A DNA stretch of 64,000 nt, taken from assembly GCA_002416125.1 (NCBI GenBank), contig DIBU01000013.1, positions 423,899 through 487,898 of the forward strand, written 5' to 3'. Positions within the stretch are counted from its first letter, which is position 1. Each line of letters starts with the position of its first letter. The translations under genes were made by a program, and so were the position numbers. Under the pieces are notes generated by a model. The model did not search any database and had not been told where the DNA came from. It saw only the letters and a list, made by a program, of their open reading frames with translations. This stretch comes from Halieaceae bacterium UBA5044 (lineage in GTDB: Bacteria > Pseudomonadota > Gammaproteobacteria > Pseudomonadales > Halieaceae). This document shows, piece by piece, positions 7,437 through 16,525 of this stretch.

Positions 7437-8891
7437 TTATTTGAGCAGGGAGCCCAGCAGCCCGCGAAACAGCTTGCGGCCCAGACTGCTGCCGGCGGCA
7501 GAGCCGAGGCTGCGGGCCATACTCTTGATAAACGCCTCGCTGGTGCTCTGGCGTCCACCTGTGCCGCGGGTTTTCGCTTTGGCGGATTTTTGCGTCGCGT
7601 CCTGAGCGCTCGCGGCTTCAACTCTCTCGCGCAACACCTCGTGGGCAGAGCGGGGGTCAACCGGCTCGGCATAGCGGCGCTGGTTGGGGTCGTGTGCCAG
7701 AACCGCAGCGCGCTCCTGCGGACTCGCAGGCCCCATGCGTGAGCACGGTGGGCGAATCAGCACGCGCTGCACGGGCGCCGGAATGCCCTTGTCCTGCAGC
7801 AGGGACACCAGCGCTTCGCCGACGCCCAGTTCGGTGATGGCGGTGACCGTATCCAGTGCCGGGTTCTCGCGAAATGACTGCGCGGCCACGCGCACGGCTT
7901 TCTGTTCACGGGGTGTGTAGGCCCGCAGCGCGTGCTGGATACGGTTCCCCAACTGACCCAGTACCGAATCCGGTATATCGCTGGGGCTCTGGCTGATGAA
8001 GTAGACACCGACACCCTTTGAGCGAATCAGGCGCACGACCTGCTCGATCTTTTCCAGCAGTGCGCGCGGCACATCGCGGAACAGCAGGTGCGCTTCATCG
8101 AAAAAGAACACCAGCACGGGCTGCTCGGGGTCCCCGAGTTCGGGCAGTGTTTCAAACAACTCGGAGAGCAACCAGAGCAGGAACGTGGAGTACACGCGCG
8201 GGCTCTGGATGAGGGTGTTGGCGGCAAGCAGGTTGATCACCCCGCGGCCGTCTCGGGTGGTTTGCATGAAGTCCTTGAGTTCCAGTGAGGGCTCGCCGAA
8301 AAACGCGCGTCCCCCCTCGCGCTCAAGCACCAGCAACCGGCGCAGAATGGCGTTTACCGAAGCCTTGGCGACACCGAAGCCTGCTCCCAGTTCCGAGCCG
8401 TGCTCTGCGAGATACTCCAGGGTTGTGCGCAGGTCAGCTAGATCCACCAGCAGCAGGCCCTCGCTGTCGGCGAACTCGAAGACCACGTTCATCACACCTT
8501 CCTGGGTGTCATTGAGGTCCAGCAGGCGGGCAAGCAGCGCGGGGCCCATTTCGGTGACGGTGGTGCGCACCGGAGTCCCGGCCTCCCCGAACACATCCCA
8601 GAAAGCGACGGGAAAGCCGCGCTGCTGGTAGCCGGTAATCCCGATGTACTGGTTCCGTTCATCCACTTTGGGGTGTGGCGTTCCCGCCTGGCTGATACCG
8701 GAGAGATCGCCTTTGACATCCGCCATGAACACGGGCACACCGCGGTCAGAGAAGCTCTCTGCGAGACACTGCAGGGTGACGGTTTTCCCGGTTCCGGTAG
8801 CGCCGGCAATCAGGCCGTGGCGGTTGGCGTAGCGTGGCAGCAGGCCGCACTGTCCTTCGGCGTTGCCGCCAATCAGAATTTGCTCGTTCAT
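7437..8891 (-). CDS. HerA-like ATPase, DUF853 (YjgR) family
   Basis: A 484-residue P-loop ATPase of the FtsK/HerA clan. Walker A is GATGTGKT near residues 30-37 and Walker B is VLVFFFDEAHLLF near 260; an arginine/sensor region follows in SKGVGVYFISQSPSDIP. The C-terminal 70 residues are basic and low in complexity (KSAKAKTRGTGG, then LGSAAGSSLGRKLFRGLLG), as in YjgR proteins. The cellular role of this family is not established; DNA or protein translocation is presumed from the fold. It starts 10 bp after the acyltransferase gene, with which it is likely co-transcribed. Confidence 0.85.
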   Translation of the reverse strand: MNEQILIGGNAEGQCGLLPRYANRHGLIAGATGTGKTVTLQCLAESFSDRGVPVFMADVKGDLSGISQAGTPHPKVDERNQYIGITGYQQRGFPVAFWDVFGEAGTPVRTTVTEMGPALLARLLDLNDTQEGVMNVVFEFADSEGLLLVDLADLRTTLEYLAEHGSELGAGFGVAKASVNAILRRLLVLEREGGRAFFGEPSLELKDFMQTTRDGRGVINLLAANTLIQSPRVYSTFLLWLLSELFETLPELGDPEQPVLVFFFDEAHLLFRDVPRALLEKIEQVVRLIRSKGVGVYFISQSPSDIPDSVLGQLGNRIQHALRAYTPREQKAVRVAAQSFRENPALDTVTAITELGVGEALVSLLQDKGIPAPVQRVLIRPPCSRMGPASPQERAAVLAHDPNQRRYAEPVDPRSAHEVLRERVEAASAQDATQKSAKAKTRGTGGRQSTSEAFIKSMARSLGSAAGSSLGRKLFRGLLGSLLK

Positions 8892-8901
8892 TACTGGCGT
8901 G

Positions 8902-10518
8902 TCACCCTTTTGTGCTTTTGCTACCCGCCGTTTTCGGCTTGCTCGTGCGCTTTGGCCTGGCGCGCGGCGCGGCCTTGCTGCCAGCGGCCTGACGGGATTT
9001 CGGTTTGGTTTTGGCCGCGGTCTTGGTCTTGGTTGCGGTCTTCGTTGATGCCCTGGCGGCGCTGCCGGCTGCCGCTTTTACCCTGCTACGGCCCGGGCGT
9101 CTGGGGGCCACGCGCAGCCCCGCCAGTTCCTCCAGCTCTGTCAGCGCTTCCTCGAGGTAGTCGATAATGCGCTGCACCTGGGGCATGGAGCGCCGGCAGG
9201 CGACGATGCCGAAATCCAGCTGCTTGCGATAGCTCACCAGTGTGATGTTCATGGCGAAACCATCGAAGACAATGGATGCCGGGTATACGCCTTCCAGGCT
9301 GGCGCCGTTCCAGTAGAGCTGCTCACGCGGTCCGGGGACGTTGGATATCACGGTGCTGAAGGCGGGAAAGTTGGCCGCAACGCCGAGCACGGAGGTGAGC
9401 AGGGCGGGTATCTGGGTAATCTGCATGAACAGCGTCGCCTCGCGTTGCGACATGCTGCGCAACAGTGCCTTGCCCGCCGCCATTGAGGCCTGGATCTTGC
9501 GCAGCCGCTGTTCCGGATCGGCGACGTCGGTTGCCAGGTCGGCGGTAATGAACCCTATGGCATTGGATGAATCCAGATCGCTCTCTTCCCGGAGTGAGAC
9601 CGGGGCCATCGCCTTCAGTGAGTGCGCGGGGTTTTCGCCCAGGTTGGCAAGGTGGCGCCGCAGGGCACCTGCACACATCGCCAGCACGATATCGTTGACG
9701 GTGGCATTGGTCGCCTTGCAAACGCTGCGTACACGTTCGAACTCGAAGGACTGGGCAACGAAACGCCTGGACCCGCTGACATTGGTGTTGATTGAGGTGC
9801 GCGGCACCTGATGCCAGGGCACGGCGAGGTTACCACTGCGGCCAAAGAACGCGCCGCCAAACTGGCGAAAGGCGCTGACCAGGTTCGTTGTGGTGTCGTA
9901 CTGCTGGCGCAGTGCTTCCAGCACGGTCTTCAGCTCCCGCCCGCGCGGCTCCACACGCTCCACGGGGGGTGGCAGTCGGCTGGCCTTGTAGCGCTCGAAG
10001 GCTTCGAAGGACATTGCGGAGTGGCGTGCTCGACTGCGGGGGCTGGTGGAGTACATGGCGTTCATCATGTGCATCGCCGAGGCGCCGTCGGTCGCCGCGT
10101 GATGGCATTTGCTGTACACGGCAAACTGGTTGTTGCGCAGGCCTTCGATGAGATGCAGTTCCCAGAGTGGCCGCGTGCGGTCAAGCAGCGTGCTGTGCAG
10201 CCTCGACACCAGCATGAACAGCTCACGATAGCGGCCGGGTTGGGGCAGGGCGGAGTGGCGCACGTGGTAGTCAATGTCGAAGTGCTCATCCTTCTCCCAA
10301 TACAGCCGCAGGGGACCTGCGCGACCGGTGGTGACATACTCACCAAACGGCCGCCGATACTCCTCTTCGGTGCGCAGGGCGGCAAGCACCTGTTGCAGAA
10401 ACTCGCGCTGGTCTACGCCCTTCGGGTAATTGAACAGGTGCAGTCCGCCCACATGCATGGGGGTCTGACGCTTCTCCATCAGCAGAAAGCCGGCATCGGC
10501 GAGGTTGACTGGGCGCAT
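8902..10518 (-). CDS. Wax ester synthase/diacylglycerol acyltransferase (WS/DGAT) with basic tail
   Basis: A 538-residue bifunctional acyltransferase that transfers acyl groups from acyl-CoA to fatty alcohols or diacylglycerol, making storage lipids. The catalytic HHxxxDG motif is HHAATDG at 139-145; a second family motif is near ISNVPGPREQLYWNGA. The start is ATG 10518 (MRPVNLADAGF), with AAAGG upstream; a longer in-frame start adds a non-conserved leader. The last 65 or so residues form a lysine/alanine/proline/threonine-rich tail with repeated TKTK and PKRT-like units, resembling histone H1 or PhaF tails. It follows the CorA gene by 77 bp, where a promoter and a 14-bp palindrome lie. Confidence 0.92.
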   Translation of the reverse strand: MRPVNLADAGFLLMEKRQTPMHVGGLHLFNYPKGVDQREFLQQVLAALRTEEEYRRPFGEYVTTGRAGPLRLYWEKDEHFDIDYHVRHSALPQPGRYRELFMLVSRLHSTLLDRTRPLWELHLIEGLRNNQFAVYSKCHHAATDGASAMHMMNAMYSTSPRSRARHSAMSFEAFERYKASRLPPPVERVEPRGRELKTVLEALRQQYDTTTNLVSAFRQFGGAFFGRSGNLAVPWHQVPRTSINTNVSGSRRFVAQSFEFERVRSVCKATNATVNDIVLAMCAGALRRHLANLGENPAHSLKAMAPVSLREESDLDSSNAIGFITADLATDVADPEQRLRKIQASMAAGKALLRSMSQREATLFMQITQIPALLTSVLGVAANFPAFSTVISNVPGPREQLYWNGASLEGVYPASIVFDGFAMNITLVSYRKQLDFGIVACRRSMPQVQRIIDYLEEALTELEELAGLRVAPRRPGRSRVKAAAGSAARASTKTATKTKTAAKTKPKSRQAAGSKAAPRARPKRTSKPKTAGSKSTKG

Positions 10519-10536
10519 GGGGGATGACCTTTCGTT

Positions 10537-10564
10537 ATTCTGTTTGACCAAACAATAGCGTCAA
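10537..10564 (-). promoter_or_regulatory. Predicted sigma70 promoter of the WS/DGAT gene
   Basis: On the minus strand TTGACG (10564-10559) is followed after 16 bp by CAGAAT (10542-10537), 19 bp before the ATG at 10518. The -35 box matches five of six consensus bases and the -10 four of six. It lies in the only sizeable gap between corA and the acyltransferase gene. Confidence 0.5.
10541..10554. promoter_or_regulatory. 14-bp perfect palindrome, candidate operator
   Basis: TGTTTGACCAAACA is a perfect 6-2-6 inverted repeat located between and partly on the -10 box of the predicted WS/DGAT promoter. Such placement is typical of a repressor operator. No regulator for it is evident among the neighbours; lipid regulators with related GTTTG/CAAAC half-sites exist, but the half-site orientation differs from the PsrA motif. 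Confidence 0.45.
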
Positions 10565-10595
10565 TGCGGCTATCCGCAAAGGCCTGATTTCGTGA

Positions 10596-11564
10596 TTACA
10601 GCCAGCGCACCCTCCGGAACAGCGTCAGCATGCCCACCGCCAGGAGTGCCATCAGCCCCAGAACCACAAAGTAACCGTAGCGGAACTGCAGCTCGGGCAT
10701 GTGCTGGAAATTCATGCCATACAGACCCGCGACAAAACTCAGCGGGACAAAAATCGCTGTGATGATGGTGAGGATCTTCATGGTTTGGTTGAGTTGGTGG
10801 GAGGTGATCGATATATGGCTCTCGACGAGGTCGCCGCAGATCTCGTAGTACATCGAGCACAGGGTTCGCAGCCGTTCGCAACGGTCGAAGAGGTCGCGCC
10901 GCACGTGGTGGCTCTTGTCCTTGCCGGCACCCAGGTGAACAGTGCCACTGTGCAGAATGTGCTCGGCCAGCGCTTCATGGTAGTTGAAAATGCGCAGCAG
11001 CTTGCGCAATCGCGAGCGGTAGATCACCAGTTCTTTCATCACGGTATCGGTCTGGTCGGTCAGCAGGGCGTCCTCCAGTCCGGCCAGCGTGTCCTCAAAA
11101 TCCATGAGCTTTTCCAGGTATCGCCCACCCACGTAGTGCAGAATACGCAGCGCGAGGACATTGGGCGTTTTCAGCAGGGACTGCTGTTCCTCGCTGTCCC
11201 AGAAGTGGTTTACACTGACGGCGGTGCCAGGATGGCTGGTAATGAGAATCCGCTTGCCCACCCACATGCCGACCGGCATCGGCTGTAATTCCAGGTTGTC
11301 GTCCAGGCTGGTCATGCCGCGAAACAGGATGAACGTGTCGTGGTCGAACTCTTCCACCTTGGGCGGATGCCGGGTGCGGGCGCAGTCAGAGACAGCGAGC
11401 CGGTCACAATTGAGTGAAGCGAGCAACTCCTGCCGCTCTGCGGTCAGCTCGCCCTCCATGTCCAGCCAGAGTACGCTGCTCTCCTGTTCCCGCCAGGCGG
11501 CGATCAACGATTCGTCGCCTGTCTGGTACTGCCCTTGCGGTGAGAGTAATTTTGCCCTGATCAT
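10596..11564 (-). CDS. CorA-superfamily zinc/divalent metal transporter (ZntB-like)
   Basis: A 322-residue protein with a large cytoplasmic N-terminal domain, long helices, and two C-terminal membrane helices. The first helix is followed by YGMNF, the GMN selectivity signature of CorA/ZntB channels. The N-terminal half (SSVLWLDMEGEL, MPVGMWVGKRILITSH) looks more like ZntB than Mg-transporting CorA; direction of transport cannot be told. Start ATG 11564 is chosen from homologous N-termini and lies 28 bp from the divergent MscS start; a longer upstream frame runs into mscS and is not credible. Probably first gene of the minus-strand series that continues with the acyltransferase. Confidence 0.85.
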   Translation of the reverse strand: MIRAKLLSPQGQYQTGDESLIAAWREQESSVLWLDMEGELTAERQELLASLNCDRLAVSDCARTRHPPKVEEFDHDTFILFRGMTSLDDNLELQPMPVGMWVGKRILITSHPGTAVSVNHFWDSEEQQSLLKTPNVLALRILHYVGGRYLEKLMDFEDTLAGLEDALLTDQTDTVMKELVIYRSRLRKLLRIFNYHEALAEHILHSGTVHLGAGKDKSHHVRRDLFDRCERLRTLCSMYYEICGDLVESHISITSHQLNQTMKILTIITAIFVPLSFVAGLYGMNFQHMPELQFRYGYFVVLGLMALLAVGMLTLFRRVRWL

Positions 11565-11592
11565 GTGTCCGTGACCCTTCAAGGAACCCTGC

Positions 11593-12447
11593 ATGGAACA
11601 GCTTAACCGAATCCTCAATGCGCCTCTAATCGTATTTGGCGACGTTGCCATTACCCTGGCCCAGGTGCTGACCGTTCTGGCCCTGCTGGTGGGCGGGATC
11701 TTTTTCGTGCTCTGGAGCGGTCGCTTCCTGCGCTCGCGCATGCTCAAGCGCAACCTCGATCCGAACGTGGTGCAGCTGGCCTTCCGTGCCTACCTGATCC
11801 TCGGCATGGCCATTGTCGGCATGTCGACGCTGGATTTGCTGAGTGTGCCGCTGGCAGCGTTCGCGTTTGTCTCGGGCGCCGTCGCGATCGGGTTTGGCTT
11901 CGGTGCGCAGAACATCATCAACAACTTTATCAGTGGCTGGATACTGATGTGGGAACGGCCCATCAAGATCGGTGATTTTCTCGAGCTTGGCGACGTGCGC
12001 GGAACGGTGGAGTCGATCAACACCCGCTCAACGCGTATCCGGCGAGTCGACGGCGTACACCTGTTGATTCCCAACAGCCAGCTGCTCGAAAACACCGTGA
12101 CCAACTGGACGCTGGTGGACGACCTGGTGCGTACCGCGGTGCGGGTCGGTGTCGCCTACGACAGCGATGTACGGCTTACCGAGACATTGATGTACCGCGT
12201 CGCCGAGAAGCACCCCAACGTCTTGAAGACACCGGAGCCGATGGTGATATTCGATAACTTCGGCGACAGCTCGCTGGAGTTCGAACTCAATTTCTGGGTG
12301 CACTCCACCGCCGAGCGCGGCTTGCGCATGATTCGCAGCGATCTTCGCTTCCAGATCGATGCGCTGTTCCGCGAACATGGGCTGGTTATCGCCTTCCCGC
12401 AGCGGGATGTGCACCTGAATGGTGAGCTTCGCCTGTTGAACTCCTGA
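11593..12447 (+). CDS. Small-conductance mechanosensitive channel, MscS family
   Basis: A 284-residue inner-membrane channel. Three hydrophobic segments occupy about 1-110; the pore helix contains GAVAIGFGFGAQNIINNFISG, and the following beta domain begins MWERPIKIGDFLELGDVRGTVESINTRSTRIR, the core MscS signature. It releases solutes during hypo-osmotic shock. Transcribed divergently from the CorA gene with only 28 bp between start codons, so its promoter must reach into the other gene. 57 bp separate it from the NfeD gene. Confidence 0.92.
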   Translation: MEQLNRILNAPLIVFGDVAITLAQVLTVLALLVGGIFFVLWSGRFLRSRMLKRNLDPNVVQLAFRAYLILGMAIVGMSTLDLLSVPLAAFAFVSGAVAIGFGFGAQNIINNFISGWILMWERPIKIGDFLELGDVRGTVESINTRSTRIRRVDGVHLLIPNSQLLENTVTNWTLVDDLVRTAVRVGVAYDSDVRLTETLMYRVAEKHPNVLKTPEPMVIFDNFGDSSLEFELNFWVHSTAERGLRMIRSDLRFQIDALFREHGLVIAFPQRDVHLNGELRLLNS

Positions 12448-12504
12448 GGCAGTGGGCTTGCCTTGGTCTCGGCGCCGCCCGCGTGCTTGCACTATACTGG
12501 GGGC

Positions 12505-13887
12505 ATGAAAAGGTATCCCTTACACCGCTGTCTCGCCCAGCTGCGCCTGTTGCTGCTGGCCTGGGTGCTCGCGTCCCCCGCTGCTGCGGCGCAGGTCTGG
12601 GTGATTCATATCGACGGTCCCATCGGGCCGGCAAGCGCGGACCACATGACTCGCTCGTTGGAGCGCGCCATCGCTGCGAACGCCGAGGCGGTTGTACTGC
12701 GCATCGACACACCGGGCGGCCTGGACAGCGCCATGCGCGACATGATCAAGGCGGTCCTGGCGGCGCCGGTCCCGGTGCTGGGGTACGTGGGCCCCAGCGG
12801 AGCGCGCGCAGCCAGCGCCGGCACGTACCTGCTCTATGCCACACACATCGCGGCCATGGCGCCCGGGACCAACCTGGGGTCGGCGACGCCGGTGCAGCTT
12901 GGCGGTGGCGGTCTGCCGGGGTTGCCGGGCGCGGGTGAGGAGGAACAGGGCGCAGCGCCGCCGCCCGCCGCCGGTAGTACAGCGATGGAGCGCAAGGTGG
13001 TGAACGATGCGGTGGCCTACATCCGCAGCCTCGCGCAGCTGCGCGGACGCAATGGTGACTGGGCGGAGCGCGCGGTACGCGACGGGGTCAGCCTGCCGGC
13101 AGAGGACGCACTGGCCGCCGGGGTCATCGATCAACTGGCGGACTCGATCCCCCTGCTGTTGCAGGGCGTGCACGGGACAGCGGTTGATGTGGGGGATGCT
13201 TCGCGGGTTCTCGACACGGCTGGCGCGGCCATCGTGGATCAGGCGCCGGACTGGCGCAGTGAGTTCCTCGCTGTCATCACCAACCCGAACATCGCGTATA
13301 TCCTGCTGCTGGTCGGTATCTACGGGCTGGTCATTGAGTTCTACAATCCGGGTATCGGTCTGCCCGGTATCGTTGGCGCCGTGAGCCTGCTGATTGCCCT
13401 GTATGCCCTGCAGATGCTGCCCGTCAGCTACGCCGGTATGGGCCTGCTGTTGCTCGGCGTCGCCCTGATGGCGGCCGAAGCCTTTGCGCCCAGCTTCGGG
13501 GTGTTGGGGCTGGGTGGCGCTGCCGCCTTCGTGACAGGTTCGATCATGCTGATGGATACCAACCTGCCCGCCTACCAACTGGCACTGCCTATCGTCCTCG
13601 CAGTCACCGTATTCAGTGTCGGCTTGCTGGTGTTCGCCCTGGGCATGGTTTTGCGCGCGCGCAAGCACGCGGTGGTCAGTGGTGTGCAGCGCCTGGTGGG
13701 CATGACGACACAGGTGGCACGCCTGCACGATGGCGAGGCCTGGGTATGGCTGGATGGGGAACTCTGGCATGCGCGCAGCGAGGCCCCCCTGCAACCTGAC
13801 GAGCCAGTCGTTGTGCTGGCAATCGACGGCCTGACTGCGGTCGTCCGCCGTCAATCCGAACAATCTCCAGAGAAAGGACAAGCCTGA
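12505..13887 (+). CDS. NfeD1b-type membrane-bound ClpP-class serine protease
   Basis: A 460-residue protein: signal peptide (1-24), ClpP-class protease domain with the catalytic serine in AASAGTYLLYA and the dyad lysine in MERKVVNDAVAYIRS, then four to five membrane helices and a C-terminal OB-fold NfeD domain. Related proteases cleave the C-terminus of their slipin partner, whose gene follows with a one-base stop/start overlap. Start ATG 12505 has GGGGG upstream and gives a clean signal peptide; an in-frame GTG at 12463 would add residues before it. Likely role in membrane quality control. Confidence 0.92.
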   Translation: MKRYPLHRCLAQLRLLLLAWVLASPAAAAQVWVIHIDGPIGPASADHMTRSLERAIAANAEAVVLRIDTPGGLDSAMRDMIKAVLAAPVPVLGYVGPSGARAASAGTYLLYATHIAAMAPGTNLGSATPVQLGGGGLPGLPGAGEEEQGAAPPPAAGSTAMERKVVNDAVAYIRSLAQLRGRNGDWAERAVRDGVSLPAEDALAAGVIDQLADSIPLLLQGVHGTAVDVGDASRVLDTAGAAIVDQAPDWRSEFLAVITNPNIAYILLLVGIYGLVIEFYNPGIGLPGIVGAVSLLIALYALQMLPVSYAGMGLLLLGVALMAAEAFAPSFGVLGLGGAAAFVTGSIMLMDTNLPAYQLALPIVLAVTVFSVGLLVFALGMVLRARKHAVVSGVQRLVGMTTQVARLHDGEAWVWLDGELWHARSEAPLQPDEPVVVLAIDGLTAVVRRQSEQSPEKGQA

Positions 13888-14633
13888 TGTTCGAGATCGA
13901 GATGTTTACCGGCGCTTTTGTTGTGCTCGCGATAGTGCTGCTGTTGTCCATGTTTCGCGTGCTGCGCGAATATGAGCGGGGTGTGATTTTCATGCTGGGC
14001 CGTTTCTACAAGGTGAAAGGCCCCGGGCTGATCATCATCATTCCCGTGCTGCAGCAGATGGTGCGCGTGGACCTGCGTACCCTGGTCATGGATGTGCCCA
14101 CCCAGGACGTGATTTCCCGCGACAACGTGTCGGTACAGGTCAACGCCGTGATCTATTTCCGTGTGGTTGATCCGGAGCGGGCCATCATCCAGGTGGAGAA
14201 CTACCTTGAGGCAACGAGCCAGCTGTCCCAGACGACGCTGCGCTCGGTGCTGGGGCAGCACGATCTCGATGACATGCTCGCCGAGCGTGATCGTTTGAAC
14301 GACGACATTCAGTCCATTCTCGACAAGCAGACGGAGGCCTGGGGTGTGAAGGTGGCCAACGTCGAGATCAAGCATGTGGATCTCAACGAGTCCATGGTGC
14401 GGGCGATTGCGAAACAGGCGGAGGCTGAGCGCGAACGTCGGGCCAAGGTGATCCACGCCATCGGTGAGGCCGAGGCTGCCGAGAAACTGGCTGAAGCCGC
14501 CAAGATGCTGGCCACTGAAGAGTCCGCAATCCAGCTTCGGTATCTGCAGACGCTGGTGGAGATTGCCGGTGACAAGAGTTCGACGATTGTGTTCCCGCTG
14601 CCGGTGGATATCATGAAGAAATTTACCTCCTAG
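13887..14633 (+). CDS. Slipin (SPFH/band 7 protein), NfeD partner
   Basis: A 248-residue stomatin-like protein: one N-terminal membrane helix (about 8-27), the SPFH domain (YERGVIFMLGRFYKVKGPG through VDLNESMVRAI), then an alanine/glutamate-rich coiled coil and a hydrophobic C-terminal strand (STIVFPLPVDIM), the segment cut by the paired protease in studied homologues. It forms ring-like membrane oligomers. The start ATG shares a base with the nfeD stop (TGATG), so the pair is translationally coupled. Confidence 0.93.
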   Translation: MFEIEMFTGAFVVLAIVLLLSMFRVLREYERGVIFMLGRFYKVKGPGLIIIIPVLQQMVRVDLRTLVMDVPTQDVISRDNVSVQVNAVIYFRVVDPERAIIQVENYLEATSQLSQTTLRSVLGQHDLDDMLAERDRLNDDIQSILDKQTEAWGVKVANVEIKHVDLNESMVRAIAKQAEAERERRAKVIHAIGEAEAAEKLAEAAKMLATEESAIQLRYLQTLVEIAGDKSSTIVFPLPVDIMKKFTS

Positions 14634-14652
14634 ACAGTGGAATCACGTCCCC

Positions 14653-15633
14653 ATGCAATGTATTGAAATCACTGAACCCGGTGCGCCTGCCGTATTGAAA
14701 ATGGCACGTCGTGAAGCCCCGGTTGCGGGTGCCGGCGAACTTCTGATTGATGTTGTCGCCGCGGGTGTCAACCGGCCGGACGTGATGCAGCGGCTGGGCC
14801 TGTACCCCCCGCCCCCCGGGGCATCAGACCTTCCCGGCCTGGAAGTGGCGGGTCGCGTGGTGGCGGTGGGGGCGGGCGTTGTCGGCTGGCAGGTTGGCGA
14901 CCACGTCTGCGCCCTCACCAACGGTGGTGGCTATGCGGAGCAGGTCGTTGCCCCGGCGGGGCAGTGTCTGCCGCTGCCTGCAGGTATGGATTTTGTCGCG
15001 GCTGCCGGCCTTCCCGAGACGTTCTTTACCGTGTGGACCAACGTGTTCATGCGCGGGCGCCTGCAGGCCGGCGAAAGCCTGTTGGTGCACGGCGGCAGCT
15101 CGGGGATCGGCACCAGCGCGATCCAGATGGCGCGGGCGCTTGGCGCAACGGTGTACGCAACGGCGGGCAGTGAGGAGAAATGCGCGGCCTGTGTGCGGCT
15201 CGGTGCTGCCCACGCGGTCAACTACCGCTGTGAAGACTTTGAGCAGGTGCTCGGGGAGCTGACCGCTGGCAGCGGCGTGGATGTCATACTCGACATGGTC
15301 GGCGGTGAGTATATCAACCGCAACCTGCGCCTGGCGGCGACCGACGGTCGCATTGTGAACATCGCCTACCAGGGTGGTTTCGAGGCGCCGGTCAACTTCG
15401 TTCCCATGTTGTTGAAGCGTCTGACCCTGACCGCGTCCACCCTGCGCCCTCAGTCGATTGAGGCGAAGGCAGAGATCGCGGCGCAATTGCGTGAGCGCAT
15501 ATGGCCGCTGCTGGATGCGGGTGAAATCCAGCCGGTGATCGCGGCAACCTTCCCGCTGCAGGACGCTGCGGCGGCTCACGAGCTGATGGAAAGCGGCGCC
15601 CATATAGGAAAAATCATACTCACGGTGCGCTGA
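14653..15633 (+). CDS. NAD(P)H:quinone oxidoreductase, PIG3/zeta-crystallin type
   Basis: A 326-residue medium-chain dehydrogenase/reductase without zinc ligands. The N-terminal GroES-like domain (AGVNRPDVMQRLGLYPPPPGASD) and the PIG3-type signature (PETFFTVWTNVF) precede the cofactor motif HGGSSGIG. It reduces quinones or reactive enones with NADPH. It follows the slipin gene by 19 bp and ends 13 bp from the convergent WYL regulator. Confidence 0.9.
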   Translation: MQCIEITEPGAPAVLKMARREAPVAGAGELLIDVVAAGVNRPDVMQRLGLYPPPPGASDLPGLEVAGRVVAVGAGVVGWQVGDHVCALTNGGGYAEQVVAPAGQCLPLPAGMDFVAAAGLPETFFTVWTNVFMRGRLQAGESLLVHGGSSGIGTSAIQMARALGATVYATAGSEEKCAACVRLGAAHAVNYRCEDFEQVLGELTAGSGVDVILDMVGGEYINRNLRLAATDGRIVNIAYQGGFEAPVNFVPMLLKRLTLTASTLRPQSIEAKAEIAAQLRERIWPLLDAGEIQPVIAATFPLQDAAAAHELMESGAHIGKIILTVR

Positions 15634-15646
15634 AAACGGTCTTTGA

Positions 15647-16525
15647 TCAACTGAATAGCCAGGGCCGGAGTTGCTCCCGGTTCTCCACCACGATCTGCTG
15701 TGCCATGGGGTCTTCCAGTGAGGCCGGCTCGGGGTCAATGTGCAACAGCTTCAGGGCGTAGGGCACGAGCCGCCCGCGCACGGTGATGTGCAGGGCGCCT
15801 TCGAGCATGCCGTAATCGGTCTCCACCACCTGCTGCTGTGCAGGCGACAGCCTTGGATCCGGCACAATACGCAGCGTCACGTGGGTGTTCCAGTCGTGGT
15901 CGTTCTCGACCCCCTGGGTGGAGTCGTCGAGCATCTCCGGAATATCGCGGAAACGGCTGAGCACAAAGTCGCGGTATTCCTGGTTCTTTTCACACCAGGC
16001 ACGTACGTGCCAGCGCAGCCCGGTGAATACCAGAGTATGCGGCACGATGATTCGCCCCTCGCGGTTGGGGTTGTGCAGTGACACATAATCCACTTCCAGG
16101 CGTTTGCGCTGACGTGCGGCCTGCATGATGGGTCGCAGCACCTCGGGGCGTACATCGCGCACCGGTACCCGCAGCACCTCGATGTTTGCGACGTTAAGCG
16201 CCAGCGATTCGAACACGTTGGACAGTTCGTTGTTGCGCGCCATCAGGTGCAGGTACTCGTCGGCCACGCCCTCTGTCACCCGCGGCCTGAACCCCGCAGC
16301 CGGCATGTAACCCTTCAGCGATGAATCATAAACAAGATTTCCCGGCCCGATGTCACGGATGTAGCGATTGATATCCTTGCTCGCCTGCTGGCGGCCAATG
16401 CCGAAGGTTTCGCACAGGTGGCGCGTGGTCAGTCTACCCTCCCACAGAACGATGGTCTCTATGTAGCGATAACGTACCAGCAGGTCCCAGCGTATGGGCC
16501 ACGGGTTGGTGGGCGTTGCTGGCAT
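15647..16525 (-). CDS. WYL-domain transcriptional regulator (BrxR/CapW-like)
   Basis: A 292-residue regulator: an N-terminal winged helix (RWDLLVRYRYIETIVLWEGRL at 12-32 and FGIGRQQASKDI at 41-52), a WYL domain (about 135-200) and a C-terminal WCX-like dimerisation domain. The helix-turn-helix segment and RWHVRAWCE at 171-179 match the subgroup of WYL proteins that repress phage-defence operons (BrxR of BREX, CapW of CBASS); the tryptophan of the WYL motif is kept while tyrosine and leucine are His and Val. No recognised BREX or CBASS gene is in the window. Its start codon overlaps the divergent DUF2868 gene start in CATG, so it probably controls that pair. Confidence 0.85.
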   Translation of the reverse strand: MPATPTNPWPIRWDLLVRYRYIETIVLWEGRLTTRHLCETFGIGRQQASKDINRYIRDIGPGNLVYDSSLKGYMPAAGFRPRVTEGVADEYLHLMARNNELSNVFESLALNVANIEVLRVPVRDVRPEVLRPIMQAARQRKRLEVDYVSLHNPNREGRIIVPHTLVFTGLRWHVRAWCEKNQEYRDFVLSRFRDIPEMLDDSTQGVENDHDWNTHVTLRIVPDPRLSPAQQQVVETDYGMLEGALHITVRGRLVPYALKLLHIDPEPASLEDPMAQQIVVENREQLRPWLFS

